Under the pieces are notes generated by a model that was not told the DNA's origin, did not search any database, and saw nothing but the letters and a program-made list of their open reading frames with translations. From Roseateles_B sp041906185 (GTDB lineage: Bacteria > Pseudomonadota > Gammaproteobacteria > Burkholderiales > Burkholderiaceae_C): a stretch of 64,000 nt of DNA. The stretch's first letter is position 1; each line of letters starts with the position of its first letter. The translations under genes and the position numbers were made by a program. This document shows, piece by piece, positions 1 to 9,700 of the stretch. The stretch lies in the NCBI GenBank assembly GCA_041906185.1, contig JAYRJQ010000015.1, positions 62,001 to 126,000 on the forward strand. Reading direction: 5' to 3'.

Positions 1-1
1 G

Positions 2-1783
2 GTGCTGACGCAGGTCTACCGCCTCAACTACGAGCAGGCCAACAACCTGGTGCCCGTGCTGCGCCCGCTGATCAGCCCGAACAACACGGTGCAGGCCAAC
101 CCCGGCAACAACACCCTGGTGGTCACGGATTACGCCGACAACCTCCAGCGCATCGCCAAGATCATCGCGGCCATGGACACGCCGGCCTCGACGGACCTCG
201 AGATCATCCCGCTCAAGCACAGCGTGGCCTCCGACATGGCCGCCCTCGTGTCCCGCCTGGCCGATGGCGGCGCGGCCGCGGCCATCCCGGGCCAGCCCGC
301 GCTGTCCGGTGGCGGCAGCGCCAGCGTGATCGCCGACCCGCGCAGCAACTCGCTGATCGTGCGGGCGCCCAATGCGGCGAAGCTCGCCACGGTGCGCAGC
401 ATCGTCGCCAAGCTGGACGTGCCGGGCAGCGACAGCACCGGCAACATCCGCGTCGTCTACCTGAAGAACGCCGACGCCACCAAGCTGGCGACCGTGCTGC
501 GTGCAGCCTTCGGGGCCGGCGGCTCGGCCGCAAGCAGCAGCAGCGGCAGCACCACCACGCCCGGCAGCAGCACCGGCGTGGGCAACTTCGGTACCAGCAG
601 CGGCGGCATCAGCCCCTCGCAGTCCGGCAACAGCCTCGGCGGCAACAGCAGCACCAGCTCCGGCATGTCGGCCGCTTCGACGCAGCCCGTGTCGGCCTCG
701 CCCAGCCCCTCCACCGGCGGCTTCGTGCAGGCGGACCCGTCCACCAACGCGCTGATCATCACGGCCCCCGATCCGCTGTACCGCCAGATCCGCAACGTCA
801 TCGACCAGCTCGACGGCCGCCGTGCGCAGGTCTACGTCGAGACGCTGATCGTGAAGGTCGACGCCTCCAAGACCGGCGCCTTCGGCGTGCAGTGGCAGAA
901 CCTGTTCGGCAGCAAGGGCGACGGCACCATCCCCGGCGCCGGCACGAACTTCGGCACCGGCGCGGGCAACATCATCACGGGCTCGGCCGCGCTGTATGGC
1001 GGCATCGCCGGCATCACCAGCGTCATCAAGGACGCCCCGACCGGCCTGAACATCGGCCTGCTGAAGAAGTTCGGCGACAAGTACACGCTCGGCGCCGTCG
1101 CCAACTTCCTCGAGACCGAGGCCGGCGCGAACGTGCTGTCCACGCCCAACCTCGTCGCCCTCGACAACGAGGAAGCCAAGATCGTCGTCGGCCGCAACGT
1201 GCCCTTCGTGACCGGCTCCTTCACGAACACGGGCAGCAGCTCCAGCTCGGTCAACCCCTTCCAGACCTACGACCGCAAGGACGTCGGCATCACGCTGCGC
1301 ATCCGAAGCCAGATCGGCGAGGGCGGCACGGTGCGCATGACGGTCTACCAGGAGAACTCCTCCATCGACCCGACGACCAAGGCCGACACCAGCGGCCCCG
1401 CCACCGAGAAGAGCTCCATCGAGACCACGGTCTCCGTCGACGACGGCGGCGTGCTCGTGCTGGGCGGCCTGCTGAAGGACGAGTTCGCCGACAGCGAGGG
1501 CCGCGTGCCCGGCCTGGGCAGCATTCCGCTTCTGGGCAATCTGTTCAAGAACACCGGCCGCAGCCGCGTGAAGACCAACCTCATGGTCTTCCTGCGCCCG
1601 GTCATCATGCGCGACCAGAAGTCGGCGGACGACCTGACGCTGGACCGCTATGAGTACATCCGTGCGCTGCAGCAGACCGGCCAGCCGCAGCCCAAGTTCG
1701 CCCTGCCCGACACCGGCGCGCCCGTGCTGCCCAGCGTCGACGAGAAGAAGCCCGGCCTGCCCCTGGGCGCCAGCAAGAACTGA
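2..1783 (+). CDS. gspD: Type II secretion system secretin GspD (5' end outside window)
   Basis: This is the outer-membrane secretin through which folded exoproteins leave the periplasm. The first bases are already inside a periplasmic N-domain (YRLNYEQANNLVPVLRPLI, then NNTLVVTDYADNL), so the true start and signal peptide lie upstream of the window and the apparent GTG at base 2 is not the start. Two further N-domain repeats follow. A Ser/Gly/Thr-rich segment of about 65 residues (roughly residues 172-240 of the visible part) interrupts the third N-domain, a usual place for low-complexity insertion. The C-terminal half is the beta-barrel/gate module, with VETLIVKVD, NVLSTPNLVALDNEEAKIVVG and VLVLGGLLKDE. 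Its stop is 4 bases before the gspE start, so gspD, gspE and gspF look like one transcription unit. Identity is secure. Confidence 0.96.
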   Translation: MLTQVYRLNYEQANNLVPVLRPLISPNNTVQANPGNNTLVVTDYADNLQRIAKIIAAMDTPASTDLEIIPLKHSVASDMAALVSRLADGGAAAAIPGQPALSGGGSASVIADPRSNSLIVRAPNAAKLATVRSIVAKLDVPGSDSTGNIRVVYLKNADATKLATVLRAAFGAGGSAASSSSGSTTTPGSSTGVGNFGTSSGGISPSQSGNSLGGNSSTSSGMSAASTQPVSASPSPSTGGFVQADPSTNALIITAPDPLYRQIRNVIDQLDGRRAQVYVETLIVKVDASKTGAFGVQWQNLFGSKGDGTIPGAGTNFGTGAGNIITGSAALYGGIAGITSVIKDAPTGLNIGLLKKFGDKYTLGAVANFLETEAGANVLSTPNLVALDNEEAKIVVGRNVPFVTGSFTNTGSSSSSVNPFQTYDRKDVGITLRIRSQIGEGGTVRMTVYQENSSIDPTTKADTSGPATEKSSIETTVSVDDGGVLVLGGLLKDEFADSEGRVPGLGSIPLLGNLFKNTGRSRVKTNLMVFLRPVIMRDQKSADDLTLDRYEYIRALQQTGQPQPKFALPDTGAPVLPSVDEKKPGLPLGASKN

Positions 1784-1787
1784 CACC

Positions 1788-3317
1788 ATGGCCAGCCGTC
1801 ATCCCCTGCCCTACGCCTTCGCCCGCAGCCACACGGTGCTGCTGGAGGACGACGGCCAGCAGCTCACGCTGTGGGCCGCGCCCGAGGTGAGCCTCGCCAC
1901 GCTGTCCGAGGTCCAGCGGCTCTACGCCGTGGACCGCCTCGAATCGCAGCCGCAGGCGCTGCTCGCCGAACGCATCAGCAATGCCTACGCCGGCGCGGAA
2001 AGCAGCGCCGCCACCGTGGTGGGCGAGGTCGAGAGCGCGGTGGACCTGTCGCGCATGATGCAGGACCTGCCCGCCGTGGAGGACCTGCTGGAAGCCGCGA
2101 ACGACGCGCCCATCATCCGCATGCTCAACGCGCTGCTCACGCAGGCCGCGAAGGACGGCGCGAGCGACATCCACATCGAGCCCTACGAGCGCGCCAGCTC
2201 CGTGCGTTTCCGCGTGGACGGCACGCTGCGCGAGGTGGTGCAGCCCAACCGCGCGCTGCACGCCGCGCTGATCTCGCGCCTGAAGATCATGGCCGAGCTC
2301 GACATCGCCGAGAAGCGCCTGCCGCAGGACGGCCGCATCTCGCTGCGCATCGGCGGCCGCGCGGTGGACGTGCGCGTCTCCACGCTGCCCTCGGCCCACG
2401 GCGAGCGCGCCGTGCTGCGCCTGCTGGACAAGTCGGAGTCCAAGTTCAGCCTCGAGGGTCTGGGCATGGACGGCGCGCTGCTCGCTGAGTTCAAGCGCCA
2501 GCTGCAGCAGCCGCACGGCATCGTGCTGGTCACCGGCCCGACGGGCTCCGGCAAGACCACCACGCTCTACGCCGGCCTGCAGACGCTGGACACCAGCACG
2601 ACCAATGTGCTGACCGTCGAGGACCCGGTGGAGTACGAGCTGGCCGGCGTCGGCCAGACGCAGGTCAACGCCAAGATCGACCTCACCTTCGCCAAGGCCC
2701 TGCGCGCCATCCTGCGCCAGGATCCGGACGTGATCATGATCGGCGAGATCCGCGACTTCGAGACCGCGCAGATCGCCATCCAGGCCTCGCTGACGGGCCA
2801 CCTGGTGCTGGCCACGCTGCACACCAACGACGCCCCCAGCGCCGTCACCCGCCTGATCGACATGGGCGTCGAGCCCTTCCTGCTGAGCTCCTCGCTGCTG
2901 GGCGTGCTGGCCCAGCGCCTCGTGCGCCGGCTGTGCCCGCACTGCAAGCGGCCGGAGCCGGGCGCCGAAGGGCACATCATCAGTGAAGACCACGGCCCCG
3001 ACGCCGGGCCGCCCCAAGGCGGGGCCAGCCCCCTCGGGGGGCAGCGCAGCGGCAAGGCCGCAAGCGTGGGGGTCCGCTACCGTGCCGTGGGCTGCGTGGA
3101 ATGCGGCCACTCTGGCTACAAGGGCCGCACGGGCGTCTACGAGCTGATGACGGCCACCGACCAGGTTCAGCACCTGATCCACAACCGCGCCGCCGAGAGC
3201 GAGCTGCTCGCCGCCGCCCAGGCGGCCGGCCTGCGCACCATGCGCGAGGACGGCGAGCGCCTCGTCGCGCTGGGCATCACCTCGCAAGAGGAAGTGCTGC
3301 GCGTCACGCGCGAGTGA
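1788..3317 (+). CDS. gspE: Type II secretion ATPase GspE with an enlarged zinc-binding loop
   Basis: GspE is the cytoplasmic hexameric ATPase that drives pseudopilus assembly. The ATG at 1788 (MASRHPLPYAF) gives 509 residues, the normal size, and follows the gspD stop by 4 bases; the longer upstream reading runs through gspD out of frame. Walker A is GPTGSGKTTT and Walker B is DPDVIMIGEIRD; an Asp box and a His box (GHLVLATLHTNDAPSA) are present. The C-terminal zinc-binding domain has its four cysteines as CPHC and CVEC, but 49 residues separate the two pairs. In Vibrio EpsE, as I recall its sequence, the distance is about 27. The surplus is Gly/Pro-rich and comes from GC hairpin DNA (see the repeat at 2990-3072). 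The reading frame is kept, so the protein is probably functional. Confidence 0.95.
   Translation: MASRHPLPYAFARSHTVLLEDDGQQLTLWAAPEVSLATLSEVQRLYAVDRLESQPQALLAERISNAYAGAESSAATVVGEVESAVDLSRMMQDLPAVEDLLEAANDAPIIRMLNALLTQAAKDGASDIHIEPYERASSVRFRVDGTLREVVQPNRALHAALISRLKIMAELDIAEKRLPQDGRISLRIGGRAVDVRVSTLPSAHGERAVLRLLDKSESKFSLEGLGMDGALLAEFKRQLQQPHGIVLVTGPTGSGKTTTLYAGLQTLDTSTTNVLTVEDPVEYELAGVGQTQVNAKIDLTFAKALRAILRQDPDVIMIGEIRDFETAQIAIQASLTGHLVLATLHTNDAPSAVTRLIDMGVEPFLLSSSLLGVLAQRLVRRLCPHCKRPEPGAEGHIISEDHGPDAGPPQGGASPLGGQRSGKAASVGVRYRAVGCVECGHSGYKGRTGVYELMTATDQVQHLIHNRAAESELLAAAQAAGLRTMREDGERLVALGITSQEEVLRVTRE
2990..3072 (+). repeat. Hairpin-rich repeat-like DNA inserted in frame in gspE
   Basis: This stretch reads as two adjacent GC inverted repeats: gcccc-aaggc-ggggc at 3011-3025 and gccccc-tcg-gggggc at 3028-3042. 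They are followed by GCAGCGCAGCGGCAAGGC and a GCAAGCGTGGGGG tail. The CCCCTCGGGGGGCAGCG core followed by an AAGCGTGGGGG end resembles a dispersed intergenic repeat that I recall from Burkholderiales genomes (recollection, not searched). It lies exactly between the two cysteine pairs of GspE and adds about 22-25 residues without shifting the frame. The boundaries are approximate. Confidence 0.6.
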
Positions 3318-3323
3318 GGCCGC

Positions 3324-4538
3324 ATGCCCGCCTACAAGTACGAAGCCCTGGCCGAGGACGGCCGCAGCAGCAAAGGCCTGATCGAGGCGGACAACCCTCG
3401 CGCCGCCCGAGCCGCACTGCGCGCGCAGAAGCTGGTGCCGGTGGCCGTGGAGGCCGTGGCGCAGCAGAGCGCCGAGGCCAAGCCCTCGCTGTTCGCGCGC
3501 CGCGTGTTCAACCAGACCTCGCTGACCGTCTGGACGCGCCAGCTCGCGGGGCTCATCGCGGCCGGCCTGCCGATCGAGCGGGCGCTGACCTCCCTCACCG
3601 AGGAATGCGAGGACGAGCGCCAGCGTGAGCTGGTTGCCCAGCTGCGGGCCGAGGTGAACGGCGGTGCCGCCTTCGCGCGCGCCCTGGCCACCGCCCCGCG
3701 GGAGTTCGACCCCGTCTACCGCGCCGTCGTCGCGGCGGGCGAGCAGAGCGGCGCGCTCGGCCGCGTGCTGGAGAAGCTGGCCGACGACCTCGAGGACCGC
3801 CAGGCCCTGCGCGCCAAGGTGGTGGGGGCGATGGCCTACCCGCTCGTGGTCTGCGTGATCGCCGTGCTCATCGTCACCTTCCTGCTGACCAATGTCGTGC
3901 CCAAGGTGGCCGCGGTGTTCGTCAGCAACAAGCAGGCCCTGCCGCCGCTGACCGTCTTCGTGCTCGCCATCTCGGACCTCGTGCGGCACTGGGGCTGGCT
4001 GATCGCCCTCGTGCTGGCGGGGGGGCTGCTGGCGCTGCGCCAGGCGCTGCAGCAGGCGGCGTTCCGCATCCGTTTCGACGCGAGTCTGCTGGGCCTGCCG
4101 CTCGTGGGCCGCCTGGCCCGTGGCTACAACGCCGCGCGCTTCGCCGGCACGCTGGCCATGCTGGCTGGCAGCGGCGTGCCCATCCTGAAGGCCCTGCAGG
4201 CGGCCGCGGAGACGCTCTCCAACGCCGCCATGCGCGAGGACGCCATGGATGCGCTGGTGCTCGTGCGCGAAGGCGCGCCGCTGGGCCCGGCCCTGGCCGG
4301 CAAGAAGCGCTTCCCCGGCCTGCTGGCCATGTTTGCCCGCCTGGGTGAGCAGACCGGCCAGCTGCCCGACATGCTCCAGCGTGCCGCCACCCAGCTCAGC
4401 GCTGAAGTGCAGCGCCGCGCCATGGCCATGGCCACGCTGCTGGAGCCGCTGCTGATCGTGGCGATGGGCGGCGTGGTGATGGTGATCGTGCTGGCCGTGC
4501 TGCAGCCCATCATCCAGATGAACGCGATGGTGCACTGA
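3324..4538 (+). CDS. gspF: Type II secretion inner-membrane platform protein GspF
   Basis: GspF is the polytopic platform protein that couples GspE to pseudopilin assembly. The 404-residue length is typical. The N-terminus, MPAYKYEALAEDGRSSKGLI, is the standard GspF/PilC opening. Two T2SSF domains are visible: about 70-195 (WTRQLAGLIAAGLPIERALTSL) and about 270-395 (FAGTLAMLAGSGVPILKALQ). Hydrophobic segments lie at about 170-195, 220-240 and 375-400. The start is 6 bases after the gspE stop. No further gsp gene follows, so the pseudopilin and assembly genes (G-N) must lie elsewhere. Confidence 0.95.
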   Translation: MPAYKYEALAEDGRSSKGLIEADNPRAARAALRAQKLVPVAVEAVAQQSAEAKPSLFARRVFNQTSLTVWTRQLAGLIAAGLPIERALTSLTEECEDERQRELVAQLRAEVNGGAAFARALATAPREFDPVYRAVVAAGEQSGALGRVLEKLADDLEDRQALRAKVVGAMAYPLVVCVIAVLIVTFLLTNVVPKVAAVFVSNKQALPPLTVFVLAISDLVRHWGWLIALVLAGGLLALRQALQQAAFRIRFDASLLGLPLVGRLARGYNAARFAGTLAMLAGSGVPILKALQAAAETLSNAAMREDAMDALVLVREGAPLGPALAGKKRFPGLLAMFARLGEQTGQLPDMLQRAATQLSAEVQRRAMAMATLLEPLLIVAMGGVVMVIVLAVLQPIIQMNAMVH

Positions 4539-4589
4539 GCCCCGGCTGGCGAACGCCGGGCCGGGAAAGCGTGTGAGGTTTTGAACACT

Positions 4590-4610
4590 GCCCGGCAAAT
4601 CCGGGCTTTC
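4590..4610 (+). terminator. Weak hairpin terminator candidate after gspF
   Basis: A 6-bp GCCCGG/CCGGGC stem with a five-base CAAAT loop is followed by TTTCT. It lies 50 bases after the gspF stop, where the gsp transcript should end. The short U-run makes it a weak candidate. Confidence 0.4.
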
Positions 4611-4673
4611 TCCAGTGCACCGCCGGGGTCGCTTTTTGCTTGAATGGACACAGCCAGTCGCTGGGAGTTCATC

Positions 4674-5663
4674 ATGAGCAGCCACGCCATCACCTGCATG
4701 CCGCCGCGCATCCCCATCGCGCAGATGCGGCGTGTCTTCGAGATCCAGGACGTCGAGCGCAAGCTCGCCAAGCTCCCGCCGCAGGAACACGAACCGCTGC
4801 GCAGCACCTACGAGCGCATGCTCGAGAAGGGGCCGGACCGCTTCCAGGTCAAGCCCTCCGGCCTGCTCAGCCTCGACAGGCTCTACGACGAGCTGCCCAA
4901 TTTCCACGAGGTGCTGGACGACGTCCGCCGCCAGATCGCGCTGTGCGCCGACAGCGGCGACGCGCTCGAGATCACCCCGCTGCTGCTGCTCGGACCGCCG
5001 GGTGTCGGCAAGACGCATTTCGCACGCCAGATGGCGGCGCTGCTGAACACGGGCATGGGCTTCATCTCGATGAGCTCGCTCACGGCCGGCTGGGTGCTCT
5101 CCGGCGCCTCCAGCCAGTGGAAGGGGGCGCGGCCGGGCAAGGTCTTCGAGGCGCTCGTGGACGGGGACTACGCCAATCCGGTCATGGTGGTGGACGAGAT
5201 CGACAAGGCCGGCGCCGAGGCCACCTACGACCCGCTGGGCGCGCTCTACAGCCTGCTGGAGCACGACACCGCGGGCAGCTTCGTCGACGAGTTCGCGGAG
5301 GTCGCCGTGGATGCCAGCCAGGTGATCTGGGTCGCCACCGCGAACGACGCCCGCAGCATCCCGGAGCCCATCCTGAACCGCGTCAACGTGTACGAGGTGC
5401 AGGCCCCGGACTTCGAGGCGGCGCGCCGCATCGCCGCGCGGCTGTACGACGGCATCCGCGGCCAGCACGAATGGGGCCGGCGCTTCGACGAGGCCCCCAG
5501 CGCCGCGGTCCTGGACCGCATGGCCGAGGTCGCCCCGCGCGAGATGCGCCGCGCCTGGATGACGGCCTTCGGCAACGCCAAGCTCGCCGGGCGCGGGACG
5601 GTGCTGTGCGAGGACCTGCCGGCGGCGAACGCGAAACGCCAGCCGATCGGCTTCGTGCACTGA
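4674..5663 (+). CDS. Stand-alone Lon-like AAA+ ATPase
   Basis: This 329-residue AAA+ protein has Walker A GPPGVGKTH, Walker B VMVVDEIDKA, sensor 1 (IWVATANDA), an arginine-finger region (PEPILNRVNVYEV) and a sensor-2-like PREMRRAW. The motif set is most like the ATPase module of Lon, but there is no Lon N-domain and no Ser-Lys protease domain. The first 75 residues are a short charged region. The start at 4674 has a GGGAG Shine-Dalgarno 6 bases upstream; an in-frame ATG at 4644 has none. It stands alone between the gsp genes and a nucleotidase. It may act as an unfoldase or remodelling factor for an unknown partner; substrate and function are not known. Confidence 0.85.
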   Translation: MSSHAITCMPPRIPIAQMRRVFEIQDVERKLAKLPPQEHEPLRSTYERMLEKGPDRFQVKPSGLLSLDRLYDELPNFHEVLDDVRRQIALCADSGDALEITPLLLLGPPGVGKTHFARQMAALLNTGMGFISMSSLTAGWVLSGASSQWKGARPGKVFEALVDGDYANPVMVVDEIDKAGAEATYDPLGALYSLLEHDTAGSFVDEFAEVAVDASQVIWVATANDARSIPEPILNRVNVYEVQAPDFEAARRIAARLYDGIRGQHEWGRRFDEAPSAAVLDRMAEVAPREMRRAWMTAFGNAKLAGRGTVLCEDLPAANAKRQPIGFVH

Positions 5664-5722
5664 ACGGACGCCGCGACGCCGATGCCCGCTGAAGAGGGCA
5701 TCGGCTCGCTATCATCCCCGCC

Positions 5723-6619
5723 ATGCCCGCCACCCTCGACGACAAGCTCGTCATCGCCATCTCCTCCCGCGCGCTCTTCGACTTCGAGGCGGAGAACGAA
5801 GTCTTCGAAGCCGCTGACGACCGCGCCTACATGGCCCTGCAGCAGCAGCGCCTGGACACCCCGGCCACCCCGGGTGTCGCCTACTCCCTCGTGCGCAAGC
5901 TGCTGGGCTTCAACACGCCCGAGCAGCAGCGCGTCGAGGTGGTCGTGCTCTCGCGCAACGACCCCATCTCCGGCATGCGCGTGTTCCGCTCGGCGAAGCA
6001 CCTGGGCCTGCCCATCCTGCGCGGCGTGTTCACCCGCGGGCAGTCGCCCTGGCGCTACCTGCGGCCGCTGAACGCCCAGCTCTTCCTCTCGACCAACGAG
6101 GACGACGTCCGCCAGGCGCTCGCCGCCGGCGTGGCGGCGGCGCGGGTGTTCCCGCAGTCGGCCCGCGCCTCGGCGGACCACCCCGAGGAGCTGCGCATCG
6201 CCTTCGACGGCGATGCCGTGCTCTTCTCCGACGAAGCGGAGCTGGTCTTCCAGCGCCAGGGCCTCGACGCCTTCCAGGCCCACGAGCAGCAGCACGTGCT
6301 GCGCCCGCTGCCGGACGGTCCCTTCAAGCCGGTGCTGCGAGCGTTGCACGAGCTGCAGCGCCATCCGCAGACCGAGATGCGCGTGCGCACCGCCCTGGTG
6401 ACGGCCCGCAGCGCCCCCGCCCACGAGCGCGCCATCCGCACGCTCATGGACTGGGAGATCGAGGTCGACGAGGCCATGTTCCTCGGCGGGCTGCCCAAGG
6501 GCGCCTTCCTGCGGGAGTTCGAGCCGGACTTCTTCTTCGACGACCAGGTCGGGCACGTGCAGAGCGCCGTGCCGCATGTGCCCTCGGGGCACGTCAGCGC
6601 CGGTGTGACGAACCGCTGA
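5723..6619 (+). CDS. Cytosolic 5'-nucleotidase (PF06189 family)
   Basis: The 298-residue protein matches the bacterial 5'-nucleotidase family PF06189 from end to end. It opens with KLVIAISSRALFDFEAEN and carries VVVLSRNDPISGMRVFRSAKHLGL, AQLFLSTNEDDVRQAL and IAFDGDAVLFSDEAE. The DxD-type FDGDAVLFSD suggests a HAD-like acid phosphatase fold. The enzyme should dephosphorylate nucleoside monophosphates in the cytoplasm. There is no signal peptide. The ATG lies 59 bases after the AAA+ gene. The family is recognised with good confidence; the preferred nucleotide is unknown. Confidence 0.87.
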   Translation: MPATLDDKLVIAISSRALFDFEAENEVFEAADDRAYMALQQQRLDTPATPGVAYSLVRKLLGFNTPEQQRVEVVVLSRNDPISGMRVFRSAKHLGLPILRGVFTRGQSPWRYLRPLNAQLFLSTNEDDVRQALAAGVAAARVFPQSARASADHPEELRIAFDGDAVLFSDEAELVFQRQGLDAFQAHEQQHVLRPLPDGPFKPVLRALHELQRHPQTEMRVRTALVTARSAPAHERAIRTLMDWEIEVDEAMFLGGLPKGAFLREFEPDFFFDDQVGHVQSAVPHVPSGHVSAGVTNR

Positions 6620-6748
6620 GCCCTCGGCCTGCGCCACAATCCGGCGCGCTGCACACCCGCCCCTCGCCCGCACACGGCGCCCGGGCCGCACGACGGCCAG
6701 GCGCGGCGCCAGCACGACACCGGACCCCACGGCCCATCGAGGAGACCC

Positions 6749-9700
6749 ATGAAAACAACGTCCCGCTTCCGTCCCGCTCCGCTGGCCCTGGCCTGCGCCC
6801 TGCTGACCCTCGGCGCCACCAGCGCCCTGGCCGGCCAGAACGGCTTCTATCGCCAGCCCGCGCTGCAGGGGAACACCGTCTACTTCGTCGGCGAGGGCGA
6901 CCTCTGGCGCGTCGCCGCGCAAGGGGGCGAGGCCACACGCATCACCTCCCACCCGGGCCTGGAGACCCAGCCCGCCGTCTCGCCCGACGGCCAGTGGCTG
7001 GCCTTCACCGCCCAGTACGACAGCGGCACTGAGATCTATGTGATGCCGGCCGCCGGCGGCGTGCCCAAGCGTCTGACCTGGGAAGGCGGCGGCATGCGCG
7101 TCTGGGGCTTCAGCGCCAGCGGCGAGGTGATCTACACCGGCCTCGACAGCCGCCCCGGCAGCCAGCTCTTTGCCATCGACCCCAAGACGATGCAGCGCCG
7201 CGCGCTGCCCGTCGCCCAGGCGAGCGATGCTGCCCTGAGCGCCGACGGCAAGACGCTCTTCTTCACCCGCAACGGCCTGCGTGGCGACAACGCCCGCCAG
7301 TACCGCGGCGGCGCGCTGGCCCGCCTGTGGACGCTGGACCTCTCGAGCGAGGCGGAGGCCCGCCCCTTCATCGCCGAGGGCGCCAATGACCGCCGGCCCA
7401 TGCCTTACCGTGCGGGCAATGAAGCGCGCGTGGCCTTCCTGTCCGACCGCGACGGCACCGTCAATCTGTGGTCCGTCAATGCCGCCGGCGGCGACCTGCG
7501 CCAGCACACGCAGCACAAGGGCTGGGACATCCGTCATGCCTCGATCGACAACGGCCGCGTGGTCTATGCGCTCGGCGCCGACCTCTACCTCGCGGACCTC
7601 GCCCAGGGCACACCGGCACACAAGCTGGACATCACCCTCGGCGGCGACTTCGACCAGCAGCGCGCCCGCTGGATCAAGCGCCCGCAGGACTTCCTGACCG
7701 AGGCCTCCTTCGCACCGAACGGCGAGCGCGTGGTCCTCGCCGCGCGCGGCCACCTGGCCACGCAGGGCGTCGGCCCACTGCGCCGCGCCGAGCTGCCCGT
7801 GCCGGCCGACGGCGCCTGCAAGAAGAGCGAGTTCAGCAGCGACAGCAAGCAGGTCTTTGCCATCTGCGACTTCAGTGACGAGCAGGAGATCTGGCGCTTC
7901 CCCGCCAACGGCCTGGGCAAGCCCGAGCAGGTCACCCATGGCGCCACGACGCTGCGCACGGCCCTGGCGCCGTCGCCGGACGGCCGCTACATCGCCCACA
8001 CCGACAAGGAAGGCCGCCTCTACCTGACCGACCTCAAGGCCCAGCCTCAGCCCAGCACGCAGGTGATCGGTCAGGACAAGCTGGAGGCCAACCCGGCCGA
8101 CCTGACCTGGAGCAGCGACGGCAAGGCGCTGGCCTATGTCATGCCGCAGGGCAACCCCGACCGCAATGTGCTGATGCTCTACACGCTGGCGGACGGCAAG
8201 ACCCACCGCCTCAGCAGCGATCGCTACGACAGCCAGTCCCCCGCCTTCAGCCCGGACGGCAAGTGGCTCTACTTCGTGTCCGACCGCAATTTCCAGGTGA
8301 CCGGCAACGGCAGCCCCTGGGGCGATCGCAACATGGGCGCCTTCTTCGACAAGCGCGGCAAGGTCTACGCCCTGGCACTGCAGCCGGGCCTGCGCTCGCC
8401 GTTCGCGCCGAAGGACGAGCTGGAGGTCGAGGCCAAGCCTGATGCCAAGTCCGATGCCAAAACGGAGGCCAAGCCCGATGCGAAGGCCGATGGGAAGTCC
8501 GAGGCAAAACCTGACCCCAAGGCCAAGCCCGCGATCGTGACCGAGGGCCTGGCACAGCGCCTGTACGAGGTGCCGCTGCCCGCAGGCAACTACCGTGGGC
8601 TGCGCACCGACGGCAAGCGCCTGTGGTTCCTTGACCAGGACCTCGAGCGCAAGACCAGCCTCAAGAGCTTCGCCATCGACAACCAGGGCACGCCCGCCGA
8701 GGTGCTGTCCGGTGACGTGCGCAGCTACGAGCTGAGCGCCGACGGCAAGAAGCTCATGCTGATGCGCGGCAGTGCCGGCGGGCCGGAGCTGCTGATCGTC
8801 GACGCCGCCCCCAAGCTGCCGCCGGAAACGGGCAAGTTCCAGGTGCGCTGGAGCGACTGGCAGATCGCCACGCAGCCCCGCGCCGAGTGGAAGCAGATGT
8901 TCAACGACGCCTGGCGCATGCACCGGGACCACTTCTACGACAAGGCCATGCACGGCGTGGACTGGAAGGCCGTGCGCACCAAGTACGAGCCGCTGCTGGA
9001 GCGCCTGACCGACCGCTACGAGCTCGCCGAGCTGATGGCGCAGATGGTGGGCGAGATCAGCGCGCTGCACAGCCAGGTCAACCCGGGCGACACGCGCCAG
9101 GGGCCCGAGGAGCCGGGCATCGCGGGCCTCGGCGCGCGCCTGAGCAAGGTGGCCGAGGGCTGGCGCATCGACCATCTCTATGCTGCCGATCCCGAGCTCC
9201 CGAACGAGGCCGGCCCGCTGGCCGCGCCGGGGCTGGGCATCAAGGCGGGCGACGTGATCACGGCGGTCAATGGCCGCAAGGCGGCCGAGGCGCCGCACAT
9301 CGTCGAGCTGCTGCGCGGGCAGGCGGGCAAGCAGGTCCTGCTGGACCTCAAGACCGCCGACGGCAAGGCCGTGCAGAAGATCGTCATGCCCGTGGCGGCG
9401 CGGCGTGACAACGAGCTGCGCTACAACGACTGGCGCGTGAGTCGCGCCCGGATCGTCGAGCAGGCCGGCGAGGGCCGCATCGGCTACGTGCACCTGCGCG
9501 CCATGGGCCCGAACGACATCGCCGACTTCGCCCGCGAGTTCTACGCCGCCAGCGACCGCGACGGCCTCATCATCGACGTGCGCTACAACAACGGCGGCAA
9601 CATCGACAGCTGGGTGCTCGAGAAGCTGCTGCGCCGCGCGTGGGCCTTCTGGCAGCGCCGCTCGCCGGAGGGCGCCAAGCCCTACCCGAACATGCAGCAC

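Noticed and set aside
2930..3317. GspE as a frameshifted pseudogene
   Set aside because: The frame continues through the inserted DNA to the second cysteine pair and the normal C-terminus.
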